A stretch of 55,404 bases of DNA, from the NCBI GenBank assembly GCA_004144175.1, contig SEFT01000011.1, positions 1 through 55,404 on the forward strand, given 5' to 3'. This stretch comes from Sphingobacteriales bacterium. Lineage in GTDB: Bacteria > Bacteroidota > Bacteroidia > Chitinophagales > Chitinophagaceae. Position numbers and translations under genes: made by a program. Positions 18,083-25,435 of this stretch are shown here, piece by piece (the stretch's first letter is position 1; the number at the start of each line of letters is the position of its first letter). The notes under the pieces are model-generated. The model was not told the DNA's origin and did not search any database. It was given only the letters and a program-made list of their open reading frames with translations.

Positions 18083-19579
18083 CTATGCAAAGAATCCGTG
18101 AATAAACCATTTGGGTTCACCGCTATCATATCGCCCCAGCCTAAATATCCAGTAACGTGCGCCATTCTCATCTTCTATACAATAGTAGTCTCTGTATAGT
18201 CCCTGTTGCAGCCACCATTCCTGCTCTATCCGCTCGGGGCCATCTGCTTTGCTTACCTTATGAAGCTTGCCCTTGTGTATAAATAGCATAGGAGGATAGT
18301 CAGGTATAGGCACTGTTACTTCGATAAGTTCGGGCTCCGGTAACAGATGCACAGGGCGCGGCATATCGGTACGCCAGTCTGTATCCGGCTTTTCATCTAA
18401 GGATGCTGCCAGCTTAAAAGACCGCTCCGGCCAGTAATGCTCATCGGGCAGGTAACGATGTATGGCATCTATCCCAACCTTGCCGGCCAGTTTATCCAGC
18501 AGCTCCGCTACATTTGCTTCGTTGTGTTTATTAGTGGTATTCCAGAAGGCATCCTGGCTGGCAGTCATATCTTCTACAACAGGTGCCTCCATCATGAAAA
18601 GCTCAAAGCCCAGTGCAGGCTCTATTGTGGCTACTTTTATCTCAAAGAGCTTGAACAGGTGCGTTGCATTTCGGGAGGCCCTTGTGGTACTGATCCGGAT
18701 CTGCTGAATATTATTATCTACCCGGTATGCTTTAAGCGTACATAGGCGTAAGCCCTTACCATCCTTTTCCAGCTGTTTGCATAGTTTGTCCAGCAGTTTC
18801 TGTATTGCTATTTCAATAGCTGTAGCTGTGCGTACAGGCTCCAGGCAAGGTAGCCGCTCCTGATATGGTTCAACAGGTTTTACAGGCGTTACTACTTCTA
18901 TTGCCTGCCCCAATGCCTGGTCGAGCCTCGTGAGCAATGCCTCGCCAAAGCGCCTGCGTAGGGCGGAGCGTGGCATTTTAATGAAGCTGCCAATGGTATA
19001 AAGCCCAAGCTTTATCAAGCGGTCTACTATCGAGGCATTGAGCCTTAATGCGATCGGGTGCAAGGGCAAGAGTGCATCTAATTGTTTGCCCTGGTCAACT
19101 ATCTGCATACTTCCATACCTTGATACCGCCCACGCGGTACCAACGGTATCGGCAATAGCAATGCGTATATGATAGCCCAAGCCACTGAATCTTGTTGTTA
19201 TGTCTTTCAGATACTGCTCTTCGCCACCCCATAGGTGCGTGCAGCCGCTTACATCCAGTATAAGCCCATCTGCTTCATCCACCGCAGCTATAGGCGTGTA
19301 TCGCATACACCATTCAGCAAGCGCGTTCAGTAATTTTTCTTTTTGTTCCGGGTTGTAATCGAAGACTTGTAAGCCGGGCAGTATAGCTCTGCAATCTGCC
19401 ACTACCATGCCGCTATGTATCCCCTTGCTATGCGCTGCTTTATTGACGGCTTTAATAACCATCCTGCCGCGTTCGGGCATTGCCAGTACAAATGGCACCT
19501 TAGCCAGGTTAGGATTACGGCGAACGATCCAATCTGCCATTAAATGGCAAAACCATATAGCAACAAAACGCTTTGCCAT
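18083..19579 (-). CDS. imuB: ImuB, Y-family-polymerase-like mutasome subunit
   Basis: This 498-residue protein is the adaptor of the DnaE2 mutasome, thought to link DnaE2 to the sliding clamp and ImuA. It has the Y-family layout, but the first catalytic aspartate of DinB (HVDMD) is replaced by AIWFCHLMADW (residues 7-17). The second site reads AAVDEADGLILDVSG, so an Asp-Glu pair (101-102) remains. The active site is therefore incomplete and polymerase activity is unlikely. LPCLEPV (about residue 244) is a usual ImuB linker. No C-terminal QLxLF clamp motif is seen. It starts 1 base after the imuA stop. Confidence 0.93.
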   Translation of the reverse strand: MAKRFVAIWFCHLMADWIVRRNPNLAKVPFVLAMPERGRMVIKAVNKAAHSKGIHSGMVVADCRAILPGLQVFDYNPEQKEKLLNALAEWCMRYTPIAAVDEADGLILDVSGCTHLWGGEEQYLKDITTRFSGLGYHIRIAIADTVGTAWAVSRYGSMQIVDQGKQLDALLPLHPIALRLNASIVDRLIKLGLYTIGSFIKMPRSALRRRFGEALLTRLDQALGQAIEVVTPVKPVEPYQERLPCLEPVRTATAIEIAIQKLLDKLCKQLEKDGKGLRLCTLKAYRVDNNIQQIRISTTRASRNATHLFKLFEIKVATIEPALGFELFMMEAPVVEDMTASQDAFWNTTNKHNEANVAELLDKLAGKVGIDAIHRYLPDEHYWPERSFKLAASLDEKPDTDWRTDMPRPVHLLPEPELIEVTVPIPDYPPMLFIHKGKLHKVSKADGPERIEQEWWLQQGLYRDYYCIEDENGARYWIFRLGRYDSGEPKWFIHGFFA

Positions 19580-19580
19580 C

Positions 19581-20315
19581 TTACCCTGTTTGTACGGTAT
19601 GCTTTTGAGATATGGAAAACATCCTGAGTGTTATGTGCCTGAAGCCATTATCCGTCCATTCTATCATCCATCTGCCCGGCTTGCCATTCCGCACCTTCAA
19701 GAGCTGTACATTCCACCGCGGAAGCCCTACACCGGGCATTCCATCTTCCGGCATAGTTATCATTGGCTTTATACTCCACCTTGTAAGGCATGCAACTGTA
19801 TTGGCCGATCTTGGGCTGTAGCGATGAATAAGGCCCGTAACGCCACTTTGCTCAACGGCCAGTTGCAACCGTCTTGATTCTGTAAAGCTCAGATCTTTGA
19901 GCTCTCCTATAACTGCCGATAGCGCCTCGCATTTCAATGCTTCTTCAACAGCCCACAGCACATCCTTCTGGCGGGTAAGGTCTAAAAATATGATGCGTTC
20001 AGGCGCTAAGCCAAACAACTTGAGTGCCGGTGGAAATACAGTTCTTTTATTGCTGATCCATAAGCAGGTGCGGTCTTGCTGCATGACCCTGCTCATCAGG
20101 CCCGATATGAAGCCATTAGTCGCTGCATTTTCTTCTGCCGTATTGCTGATGAATTCGTGTACTGCATTTATAGGAAAGATGCCTTGAGGAAAAGCATTTT
20201 CAATGGCACCCAAACACATATCGGGCTTGTCGCTGCCTGATACTTTTTTGTATCCCTGCAAAGAGAGCACATCCCTTTGTAACCGTTCAACAATATCATT
20301 TTTTGCAGCACTCAT
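19581..20315 (-). CDS. imuA: ImuA, accessory protein of the DnaE2 mutasome
   Basis: The 244-residue protein has the Bacteroidota ImuA pattern: an opening AKNDIVERLQRDVLSLQG, then NAVHEFI, CLWISNKRTVFPPALKLFGLAPERIIFLDL and a RecA/SulA-like core, ending in GKPGRWMIEWTDNGFRH. A consensus P-loop is not visible. It is the first gene of imuA-imuB-dnaE2. The ATG at 20315 gives the conserved N-terminus; an in-frame ATG at 20342 would add nine residues but lies upstream of the predicted transcription start. With that promoter (20321-20350) the mRNA would be leaderless or nearly so. Confidence 0.9.
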   Translation of the reverse strand: MSAAKNDIVERLQRDVLSLQGYKKVSGSDKPDMCLGAIENAFPQGIFPINAVHEFISNTAEENAATNGFISGLMSRVMQQDRTCLWISNKRTVFPPALKLFGLAPERIIFLDLTRQKDVLWAVEEALKCEALSAVIGELKDLSFTESRRLQLAVEQSGVTGLIHRYSPRSANTVACLTRWSIKPMITMPEDGMPGVGLPRWNVQLLKVRNGKPGRWMIEWTDNGFRHITLRMFSISQKHTVQTG

Positions 20316-20355
20316 TTGCACAAATGTATAACTATTGAACATTTGTACAAATGTT
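20313..20355. promoter_or_regulatory. Twin palindromes over the imuA promoter, candidate operator
   Basis: Two related palindromes lie 27 bp apart. The distal one is the perfect 18-bp AACATTTGTACAAATGTT (20338-20355). The proximal one is CATTTGCACAAATG (20313-20326), symmetric except for the central two bases, and it ends on the imuA start codon. One covers the -33 element and the other the -7 element. This layout suits a dimeric repressor acting on the mutasome, but no regulator is identified here. Confidence 0.65.
20321..20350 (-). promoter_or_regulatory. Promoter of imuA-imuB-dnaE2
   Basis: The minus strand reads TTG (20350-20348), a spacer of exactly 19 bases and TACATTTG (20328-20321), a full match to the Bacteroidota consensus. 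The -7 box ends 5 bases before the imuA ATG at 20315, so any 5' leader would be very short or absent. Confidence 0.75.
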
Positions 20356-20511
20356 GTGGAAAACTTATCAGCTGTATTACATGCCTAAAACGCACTAATG
20401 CATCATTATCAGCATGATATATTTTTCACGAAGTAGGAGTGAATATTAACCTAGTACGTGCAACAGCAATCATCAATTGATGAAACACAGGATAACATGA
20501 AAGTATGGCGC

Positions 20512-20550
20512 AAAAAAATGGACAAACCAGAATGTTCTGACTTGTCCATT
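20512..20550 (-). terminator. Terminator after tRNA-Cys
   Basis: On the minus strand TGGACAA and TTGTCCA form the outer stem with an inner CAGAA/TTCTG stem, followed by seven T. It lies 7 bases after the 3' end of the tRNA. Confidence 0.8.
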
Positions 20551-20556
20551 TAAGAG

Positions 20557-20627
20557 AGGTCGCGAGCGGATTCGAACCGCTGTAGAAGGTTTTGCAGACC
20601 TTTGCCTAGCCACTCGGCTACGCGACC
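20557..20627 (-). tRNA. tRNA-Cys (anticodon GCA)
   Basis: The 71-base minus-strand sequence folds as a cloverleaf. The acceptor stem is GGTCGCG with CGCGACC, the anticodon stem AAGGT with ACCTT encloses the loop CTGCAAA (anticodon GCA), and the T arm is GCGG-TTCGAAT-CCGC. The D arm contains GCCGAGTGG. The 3' CCA is not encoded. It has its own promoter at 20641-20670 and a terminator at 20512-20550. Confidence 0.96.
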
Positions 20628-20640
20628 ATTGAGTGGATTG

Positions 20641-20670
20641 CAAATGTAGTAAAAAACCGTTTCTTTACAA
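20641..20670 (-). promoter_or_regulatory. Promoter of tRNA-Cys
   Basis: TTG, a 19-base spacer and TACATTTG on the minus strand match the consensus perfectly. The -7 box ends 13 bases before the mature 5' end of the tRNA. The box and spacing are identical to those of the imuA promoter. Confidence 0.85.
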
Positions 20671-20696
20671 GTGCCTGAATAAAAATTATTTGAAGC

Positions 20697-21578
20697 ATGC
20701 ATCAACACGTATTCGGAGAATCGGAACTTATCATCAATGAACACGGTACTATATACCATCTGGATCTTGCACCGGAGCAACTTGCCGATACGGTTGTAAC
20801 CGTTGGTGATCCCGGCCGTGTACAGGAAGTATCTAAGTACTTTGATCGTATAGAGCATAAGGCGCAGCATCGGGAGTTTATTACTCATACGGGCTATGTT
20901 GGTAAGAAAAGGATCAGTATTGTAAGCACAGGCATAGGACCGGATAACATTGACATTGTATTGAGCGAGCTGGATGCATTGGCCAATATTGATTTCTCGG
21001 CGAGGATGTTGAAAGCACAAAAGCGCAGCCTGAATATCATAAGGCTGGGCACCTGCGGATCTTTACAGGCAGATGTACCTATTGGTTCGCTCATTGCATC
21101 TTCATACGGCATTGGCCTCGATAACCTGTTGCATTATTACAGGTTTCAGAACAATCCGGAAGAAGCTTTCTTACTACAGGCTTTTCAGCAGCATACACGC
21201 CTATCGGGTGCGCCTATAGCTCCCTACATAGCACAAAGTGCTATCGGCCTGCGCAAGCATTTTACTAAAGGATTTATACATGGCATTACCGTTACCTGCC
21301 CCGGTTTTTATGGCCCGCAAGGGCGCGCATTAAGGGCACCGCTGGCCTACCCTAATCTGCCGGATGCACTTTCGTCTTTTAACAGTCACAATGAACGCAT
21401 CCTCAACTTTGAGATGGAAACATCGGCTATATATGGCTTGGGTAAAATACTCGGGCACCAATGCCTTTCGCTCAATGTAGCCATTACCAACAGGTTTCAG
21501 AAGACTTTCAATTATGATAAAGCCGCTGCGATAGACAACATGATAAAAAATGCGCTTGAAGTAATCGCAAGCATATAG
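20697..21578 (+). CDS. Nucleoside phosphorylase (uridine phosphorylase-like)
   Basis: The 293-residue enzyme is a PNP/UDP-family phosphorylase, which splits nucleosides with phosphate into base and ribose-1-phosphate. VTVGDPGRV (about 39-47) is the phosphate-binding segment. RLGTCGSLQADVPIGSLI and the NFEMETSAIYGLG motif, with the Glu-Met-Glu that contacts ribose, follow the family pattern. The substrate cannot be fixed by eye; uridine-type specificity is the closest guess. The short gap to lgt (64 bases) allows joint transcription. Confidence 0.88.
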   Translation: MHQHVFGESELIINEHGTIYHLDLAPEQLADTVVTVGDPGRVQEVSKYFDRIEHKAQHREFITHTGYVGKKRISIVSTGIGPDNIDIVLSELDALANIDFSARMLKAQKRSLNIIRLGTCGSLQADVPIGSLIASSYGIGLDNLLHYYRFQNNPEEAFLLQAFQQHTRLSGAPIAPYIAQSAIGLRKHFTKGFIHGITVTCPGFYGPQGRALRAPLAYPNLPDALSSFNSHNERILNFEMETSAIYGLGKILGHQCLSLNVAITNRFQKTFNYDKAAAIDNMIKNALEVIASI

Positions 21579-21642
21579 GTATTTTCACAAGCGTAACATT
21601 TAAGATTTCCGTCTTAGCAAGTTTATTACTTTTACACCCGTT

Positions 21643-22923
21643 ATGTATCCTGACTTTCAGTATCTTTTACAAAGCCTGCTGGGCACCGACATGCCTGAGT
21701 GGCTGAGTATCTTCAAAACATTTGGCTTCCTGGTGGCGCTTGCCTTTATGGCTGCAGCCATTACACTTACCAGCGAGCTAAAACGCAAAGAATCGGAAGG
21801 GTTGCTTACTCCTTCGTTCGAAACGATAGAGATAGGCCATCCTGCATCGGCCAATGATCTGCTTTGGGCTTCACTGCTGGGCTTTTTTATTGGCTTTAAG
21901 CTGGGTGGTATATTTGGCAATGCAGCGCAGATATCGCCCAACCCTATGGGCTATATATTCTCTTTACAAGGCAACTGGCTCACGGGCATTGCAGGTGCAC
22001 TGATACTTGCGTATTCTAAGTATTCAGAAAAAAGAAAACACCAGCTACCACAACCCGAGCAAAAGCGTGTAGCTGTATATCCGCACCAGCGTGTAGGTGA
22101 ATTTGTTGTGATAGCTGCTGTTGGCGGCATATTAGGTGCTAAGATCTTCAATGCCTTTGAAACATGGGATTCGTTCGTTAAAGATCCGATAGGTAGCTTG
22201 TTATCACCTTCCGGCCTTACATTCTATGGTGGCCTTATAGTGGCTACCGTTGCTTTATACTTTTATTCTAAGAAATACAGTATCCCCTTTAAGCACCTTG
22301 CAGATGCTGCTGCGCCGGGCCTGATGCTGGCTTATGGCGTTGGCCGGCTGGGTTGTCACTTTGCAGGCGATGGCGACTGGGGTATATTTAACAGCGCCTA
22401 CATTACGGGTATAGACGGAAAGCTGCACCTTGCAACCATTGCTGACTTTAAGCAGCGGCTGAATGAAGCGGCGCCTTATTTTACATCCAACTTTGGTAGC
22501 CTCGCAACTACACCACATAGCTTTGCACCGGCACCATCGTGGCTGCCCGACTGGATATATGCCATGAACTACCCGCACAATGTGAATAATGAAGGCGTGA
22601 TGCTGAATAATTGTGTAGGAAACTATTGCTATGTACTACCTGTAGGTGTGTTCCCTACCGCATTATACGAAGCTGCGATGGGCGTTGGCATCTTTGCCAT
22701 ACTATGGGCTGTACGCAAGAAGCTGAAATATGGTTGGCAGATGTTCGGGCTGTATCTTATATTCAATGGTCTTGAGCGTTTCTTTATTGAGAAGGCCCGT
22801 GTGAATTACAAGTACGACTGGGGCTTTATACACCCAACACAGGCCGAGATCATCTCTGCATTACTCGTCATCATTGGTATAGTGATACTGGTATATAAGC
22901 GTAAACAAAGAGTGGCCATATAG
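21643..22923 (+). CDS. lgt: Prolipoprotein diacylglyceryl transferase
   Basis: Lgt moves a diacylglyceryl group from phosphatidylglycerol to the lipobox cysteine of prolipoproteins in the inner membrane. The 426-residue protein has several membrane helices, the signature region GVGRLGCHFAGDGDWG (about 228-243), and conserved PTALYEA (about 345-351) and NGLERFFIEKARVN near the C-terminus. It is longer than proteobacterial Lgt (about 290) owing to N-terminal helices and a loop around residues 250-310, as in other Bacteroidota. A client lipoprotein of the YceI family is encoded nearby at 23.6-24.3 kb. Confidence 0.93.
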   Translation: MYPDFQYLLQSLLGTDMPEWLSIFKTFGFLVALAFMAAAITLTSELKRKESEGLLTPSFETIEIGHPASANDLLWASLLGFFIGFKLGGIFGNAAQISPNPMGYIFSLQGNWLTGIAGALILAYSKYSEKRKHQLPQPEQKRVAVYPHQRVGEFVVIAAVGGILGAKIFNAFETWDSFVKDPIGSLLSPSGLTFYGGLIVATVALYFYSKKYSIPFKHLADAAAPGLMLAYGVGRLGCHFAGDGDWGIFNSAYITGIDGKLHLATIADFKQRLNEAAPYFTSNFGSLATTPHSFAPAPSWLPDWIYAMNYPHNVNNEGVMLNNCVGNYCYVLPVGVFPTALYEAAMGVGIFAILWAVRKKLKYGWQMFGLYLIFNGLERFFIEKARVNYKYDWGFIHPTQAEIISALLVIIGIVILVYKRKQRVAI

Positions 22924-22937
22924 CCACTCTTTGTTTT
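22903..22937. terminator. Bidirectional terminator overlapping the end of lgt
   Basis: AAACAAAGAGTGGC and GCCACTCTTTGTTT form a perfect 14-bp stem with a 6-base loop. The stem uses the last codons and stop of lgt and the gap before the convergent SDR gene, with T-rich arms in both directions. Confidence 0.8.
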
Positions 22938-22942
22938 AATTG

Positions 22943-23602
22943 CTATATGCGCATCGCTGCAAGGTCAAATACATCCTGCAAGGTATAGCGATAGATTCCT
23001 TTATCATTCTTGAGCGCGGCATGTATCATTGCATCTGCTACTTGTACATCTTTTATTGGTTTGTATTTGTTGAAGGCAGGTATGAGTGCTGCAATGTTTA
23101 GCACCTTTTCACCGATCACTTCACCCATTCGTTTTTCGTCTCTATCACCCGCCAATAAACCAGGGCGTATGATGTGTATCTTTTCGAATGGCAAGCGCAT
23201 GATGTCTCTTTCCAGCTCACCCTTCATCTTAGAGTAAAAGACCATAGCCGATGGGCTGGCACCAGCCGATGATATCAACACATAAACCGGCACCTTATTA
23301 TCGGCTGCAATAGCAGCCATACGGTATTGGTAGGTATAGTCTATCTTATACTGTGCATCCTTGCCGCCTGCCTTAGCCAGCGTAGTGCCAAACGCAGAAA
23401 ATAGCACGTCGCCTGTCACCAGACGCTTCCATTCATCCGGCTTGTCGAAATTTATGATATGCTCTTCGAGCTTTGGGTCTTTTATACCGGTACTGCGGCG
23501 GACAAATATCTTCACCTTAGCAAAGCTGAAATTCACAAGCAGTTTCTTTACAAGCTGCTTACCTACTAATCCTGTTGCGCCAAGTACTATTGCTGTTTTC
23601 AT
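22943..23602 (-). CDS. NAD(P)H-binding oxidoreductase (atypical SDR)
   Basis: This 219-residue Rossmann-fold protein starts with AIVLGATGLVGKQL (residues 4-17), the glycine motif of extended and atypical SDRs. VLISSAGASPSAMVFYSKMKGELE (about 108-131) supplies Ser, Tyr and Lys in the SDR order, and IIRPGLLAGDR follows. It resembles the TIP30/FMP52-like group. The substrate is unknown. It starts 7 bases after the stop of the YceI lipoprotein gene and is probably in one transcript with it. Confidence 0.85.
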   Translation of the reverse strand: MKTAIVLGATGLVGKQLVKKLLVNFSFAKVKIFVRRSTGIKDPKLEEHIINFDKPDEWKRLVTGDVLFSAFGTTLAKAGGKDAQYKIDYTYQYRMAAIAADNKVPVYVLISSAGASPSAMVFYSKMKGELERDIMRLPFEKIHIIRPGLLAGDRDEKRMGEVIGEKVLNIAALIPAFNKYKPIKDVQVADAMIHAALKNDKGIYRYTLQDVFDLAAMRI

Positions 23603-23609
23603 AATGATG

Positions 23610-24260
23610 CTATTGATGAGCTACGAGGTGTAACTTGATATTTACATTGGGCCTGATGAACCAATCGCCCAGACTATTATCGCTGCCATAGTGCATGTTC
23701 CAAAACGTACGGTCCATATTGAATAGCGCATCGGCAACAATAATTTTCTCATTCATCTTTATACGGGCAGGAAAGCTAATATTCTTAGTTATCTCTTTCA
23801 TGGTAAGATTGCCTGACACCATGTATTCATTTGGCTTATCTATAGGCTGCACATCAGTTATTGCAAAGCTTGCCAGTGGAAACTTTACTGCATCAAAGAA
23901 GTCGTCGCTAAGCAAGTGTTTTTGCAACATAGCATTTCCTCTAGCTTTTTGATCGTCCGGCTTTAGCGTATTTATATCAATGGTAAAGTAGCCACTTGCA
24001 ATCTTATTATCGACAACCTGTACCAGACCGTCTTGCAGCTTAAAGGTACCATGATGCCTTCCGGCGGGCTTGGTCCCTATACACTCTATACTGCTTTGCG
24101 CGGTATCAGCTTTCAGTACAATGCCTTCAGTTTTGTTAATTTCCCTAGCATCCGTTACAATAGTAGCGTCGCCTTTAGGCATTGATCTACAGCCTGTAAT
24201 GATTGCCAGTGGCACAACCAGGCAGAGACAGGCGATATTCCGGATTGATCTTAAATACAT
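23610..24260 (-). CDS. YceI-family lipoprotein
   Basis: Residues 1-24 are a lipoprotein signal ending in the lipobox ITGC (Cys24). The mature domain (about 50-216) matches the YceI lipocalin-like beta barrel, which binds polyisoprenoid or amide lipids, with the usual GTFKLQDGLVQVVDNKIASGYFTIDINTL opening split over two strands and the late SGNLTMKEITKNISFPA hairpin. The ATG at 24260 was chosen over a TTG at 24269. A promoter (24267-24294) ends so close to this ATG that the mRNA may be leaderless. The SDR gene follows in the same direction. Confidence 0.88.
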   Translation of the reverse strand: MYLRSIRNIACLCLVVPLAIITGCRSMPKGDATIVTDAREINKTEGIVLKADTAQSSIECIGTKPAGRHHGTFKLQDGLVQVVDNKIASGYFTIDINTLKPDDQKARGNAMLQKHLLSDDFFDAVKFPLASFAITDVQPIDKPNEYMVSGNLTMKEITKNISFPARIKMNEKIIVADALFNMDRTFWNMHYGSDNSLGDWFIRPNVNIKLHLVAHQ

Positions 24261-24266
24261 CGCCGT

Positions 24267-24294
24267 CAAAGATAAGGGCTGTAATCCTCAACAA
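24267..24294 (-). promoter_or_regulatory. Promoter of the YceI lipoprotein gene
   Basis: The minus strand shows TTG, a 17-base spacer and TATCTTTG. The -7 box is an exact match and ends 6 bases before the ATG at 24260. The spacer is two bases shorter than in the strongest promoters of this window. Confidence 0.6.
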
Positions 24295-24334
24295 AAGGCA
24301 TGAAATTTTGAATATGCTATATGGGGACGAGGTT

Positions 24335-25435
24335 ATGGAGACGACGGAGATAAAAATAACGAGAAGGAAGCTGAGATCACTGGTAAACGACAGTAAGAGG
24401 AGTGCTAAAGCCATTAACCTGATATACGTCAATGATACCCAACCCGGTATCAGGCGCATTAAAACAGAGAATGGATTTATTTATAAAACAGGCAATAAGA
24501 AGATAGCCAGCAAAGCCGAGCTTAACCGTATTAAAAGGCTGGTGATACCACCAGCCTGGGAGAATGTATGGATATGCCCCTTCCCTAACGGCCACCTTCA
24601 GGTTACAGGTACCGATGTGAGAGGAAGGAAACAATACAAGTATCATCCACTTTGGAATAATCTGCGCAACCATACCAAGTTTACCAACCTGCACGATTTC
24701 GGGCAGATATTACCTGCTATAAGAAAGCGTTTGCAAAAAGACTTATCGCTGCCGGGACTACCGCAGGAAAAGGTGCTGGCAGCAGCAGTTTCGGTAATGC
24801 AGTGTACCTGCATACGTGTAGGCAACAGCATGTATGAGAAATTGTATGGCTCATTTGGATTGACAACGCTTAAAGACCAGCACGTAGATATAACCGGAAG
24901 CAAAGTAGAGTTTAGTTTTAAAGGCAAGAAAGGCGTTTACCACAATATTACGCTGAAAAGCAAAAAACTTGCACGCATTGTACAGCAGTGTAAGGATATA
25001 CCCGGCAAAGAACTATTTCAATACTATAATGATAATGGTGAGCGCAGGAGTATTGACTCCGGTATGGTAAACAACTACATCAAACAAATAAGCGGGGGAA
25101 GCTTCACTGCTAAAGACTTCCGCACCTGGATGGGTACCCTACAGGCTCTTGGTGCTTTCCGGCAGTTTGGTTGTCGCGATACGGTAACTGAAACAAAGAA
25201 GAAGATAGTTGAAGCGTTAGACATAGTAGCTAAGCACCTTGGTAATACACGTACCGTATGTAAGAAATACTATGTGCACCCGATACTGATAGACATGTAC
25301 ACGAATAAAACGCTGGAAAGATATCTGAAAGATACAGACCATGCTAACTGTGCCGAGCTGACAGAACTTGATCAGGAAGAAAAAATACTGATGAAGATAC
25401 TAGAAACAAAAGCAGCCGCTGTAGTGATCAGCTAA
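24335..25435 (+). CDS. DNA topoisomerase IB (poxvirus-like)
   Basis: This enzyme relaxes supercoils through a 3'-phosphotyrosyl intermediate. The N-terminal domain carries YVNDTQPGIRRIK and IPPAWENVWICP, typical of bacterial TopIB. The catalytic domain shows CIRVGNSMYEKLYGSFGLTTL, KDFRTWMGT and NTRTVCKKYYVHP; the Arg residues in the first two and a Tyr in the last are the expected catalytic residues. The start is uncertain between ATG 24314 and ATG 24335; the latter is preceded by GACGAGG. Its stop overlaps the end of the convergent MutS-like gene by 8 bases. Length (366 residues) is normal for the bacterial form. Confidence 0.9.
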   Translation: METTEIKITRRKLRSLVNDSKRSAKAINLIYVNDTQPGIRRIKTENGFIYKTGNKKIASKAELNRIKRLVIPPAWENVWICPFPNGHLQVTGTDVRGRKQYKYHPLWNNLRNHTKFTNLHDFGQILPAIRKRLQKDLSLPGLPQEKVLAAAVSVMQCTCIRVGNSMYEKLYGSFGLTTLKDQHVDITGSKVEFSFKGKKGVYHNITLKSKKLARIVQQCKDIPGKELFQYYNDNGERRSIDSGMVNNYIKQISGGSFTAKDFRTWMGTLQALGAFRQFGCRDTVTETKKKIVEALDIVAKHLGNTRTVCKKYYVHPILIDMYTNKTLERYLKDTDHANCAELTELDQEEKILMKILETKAAAVVIS

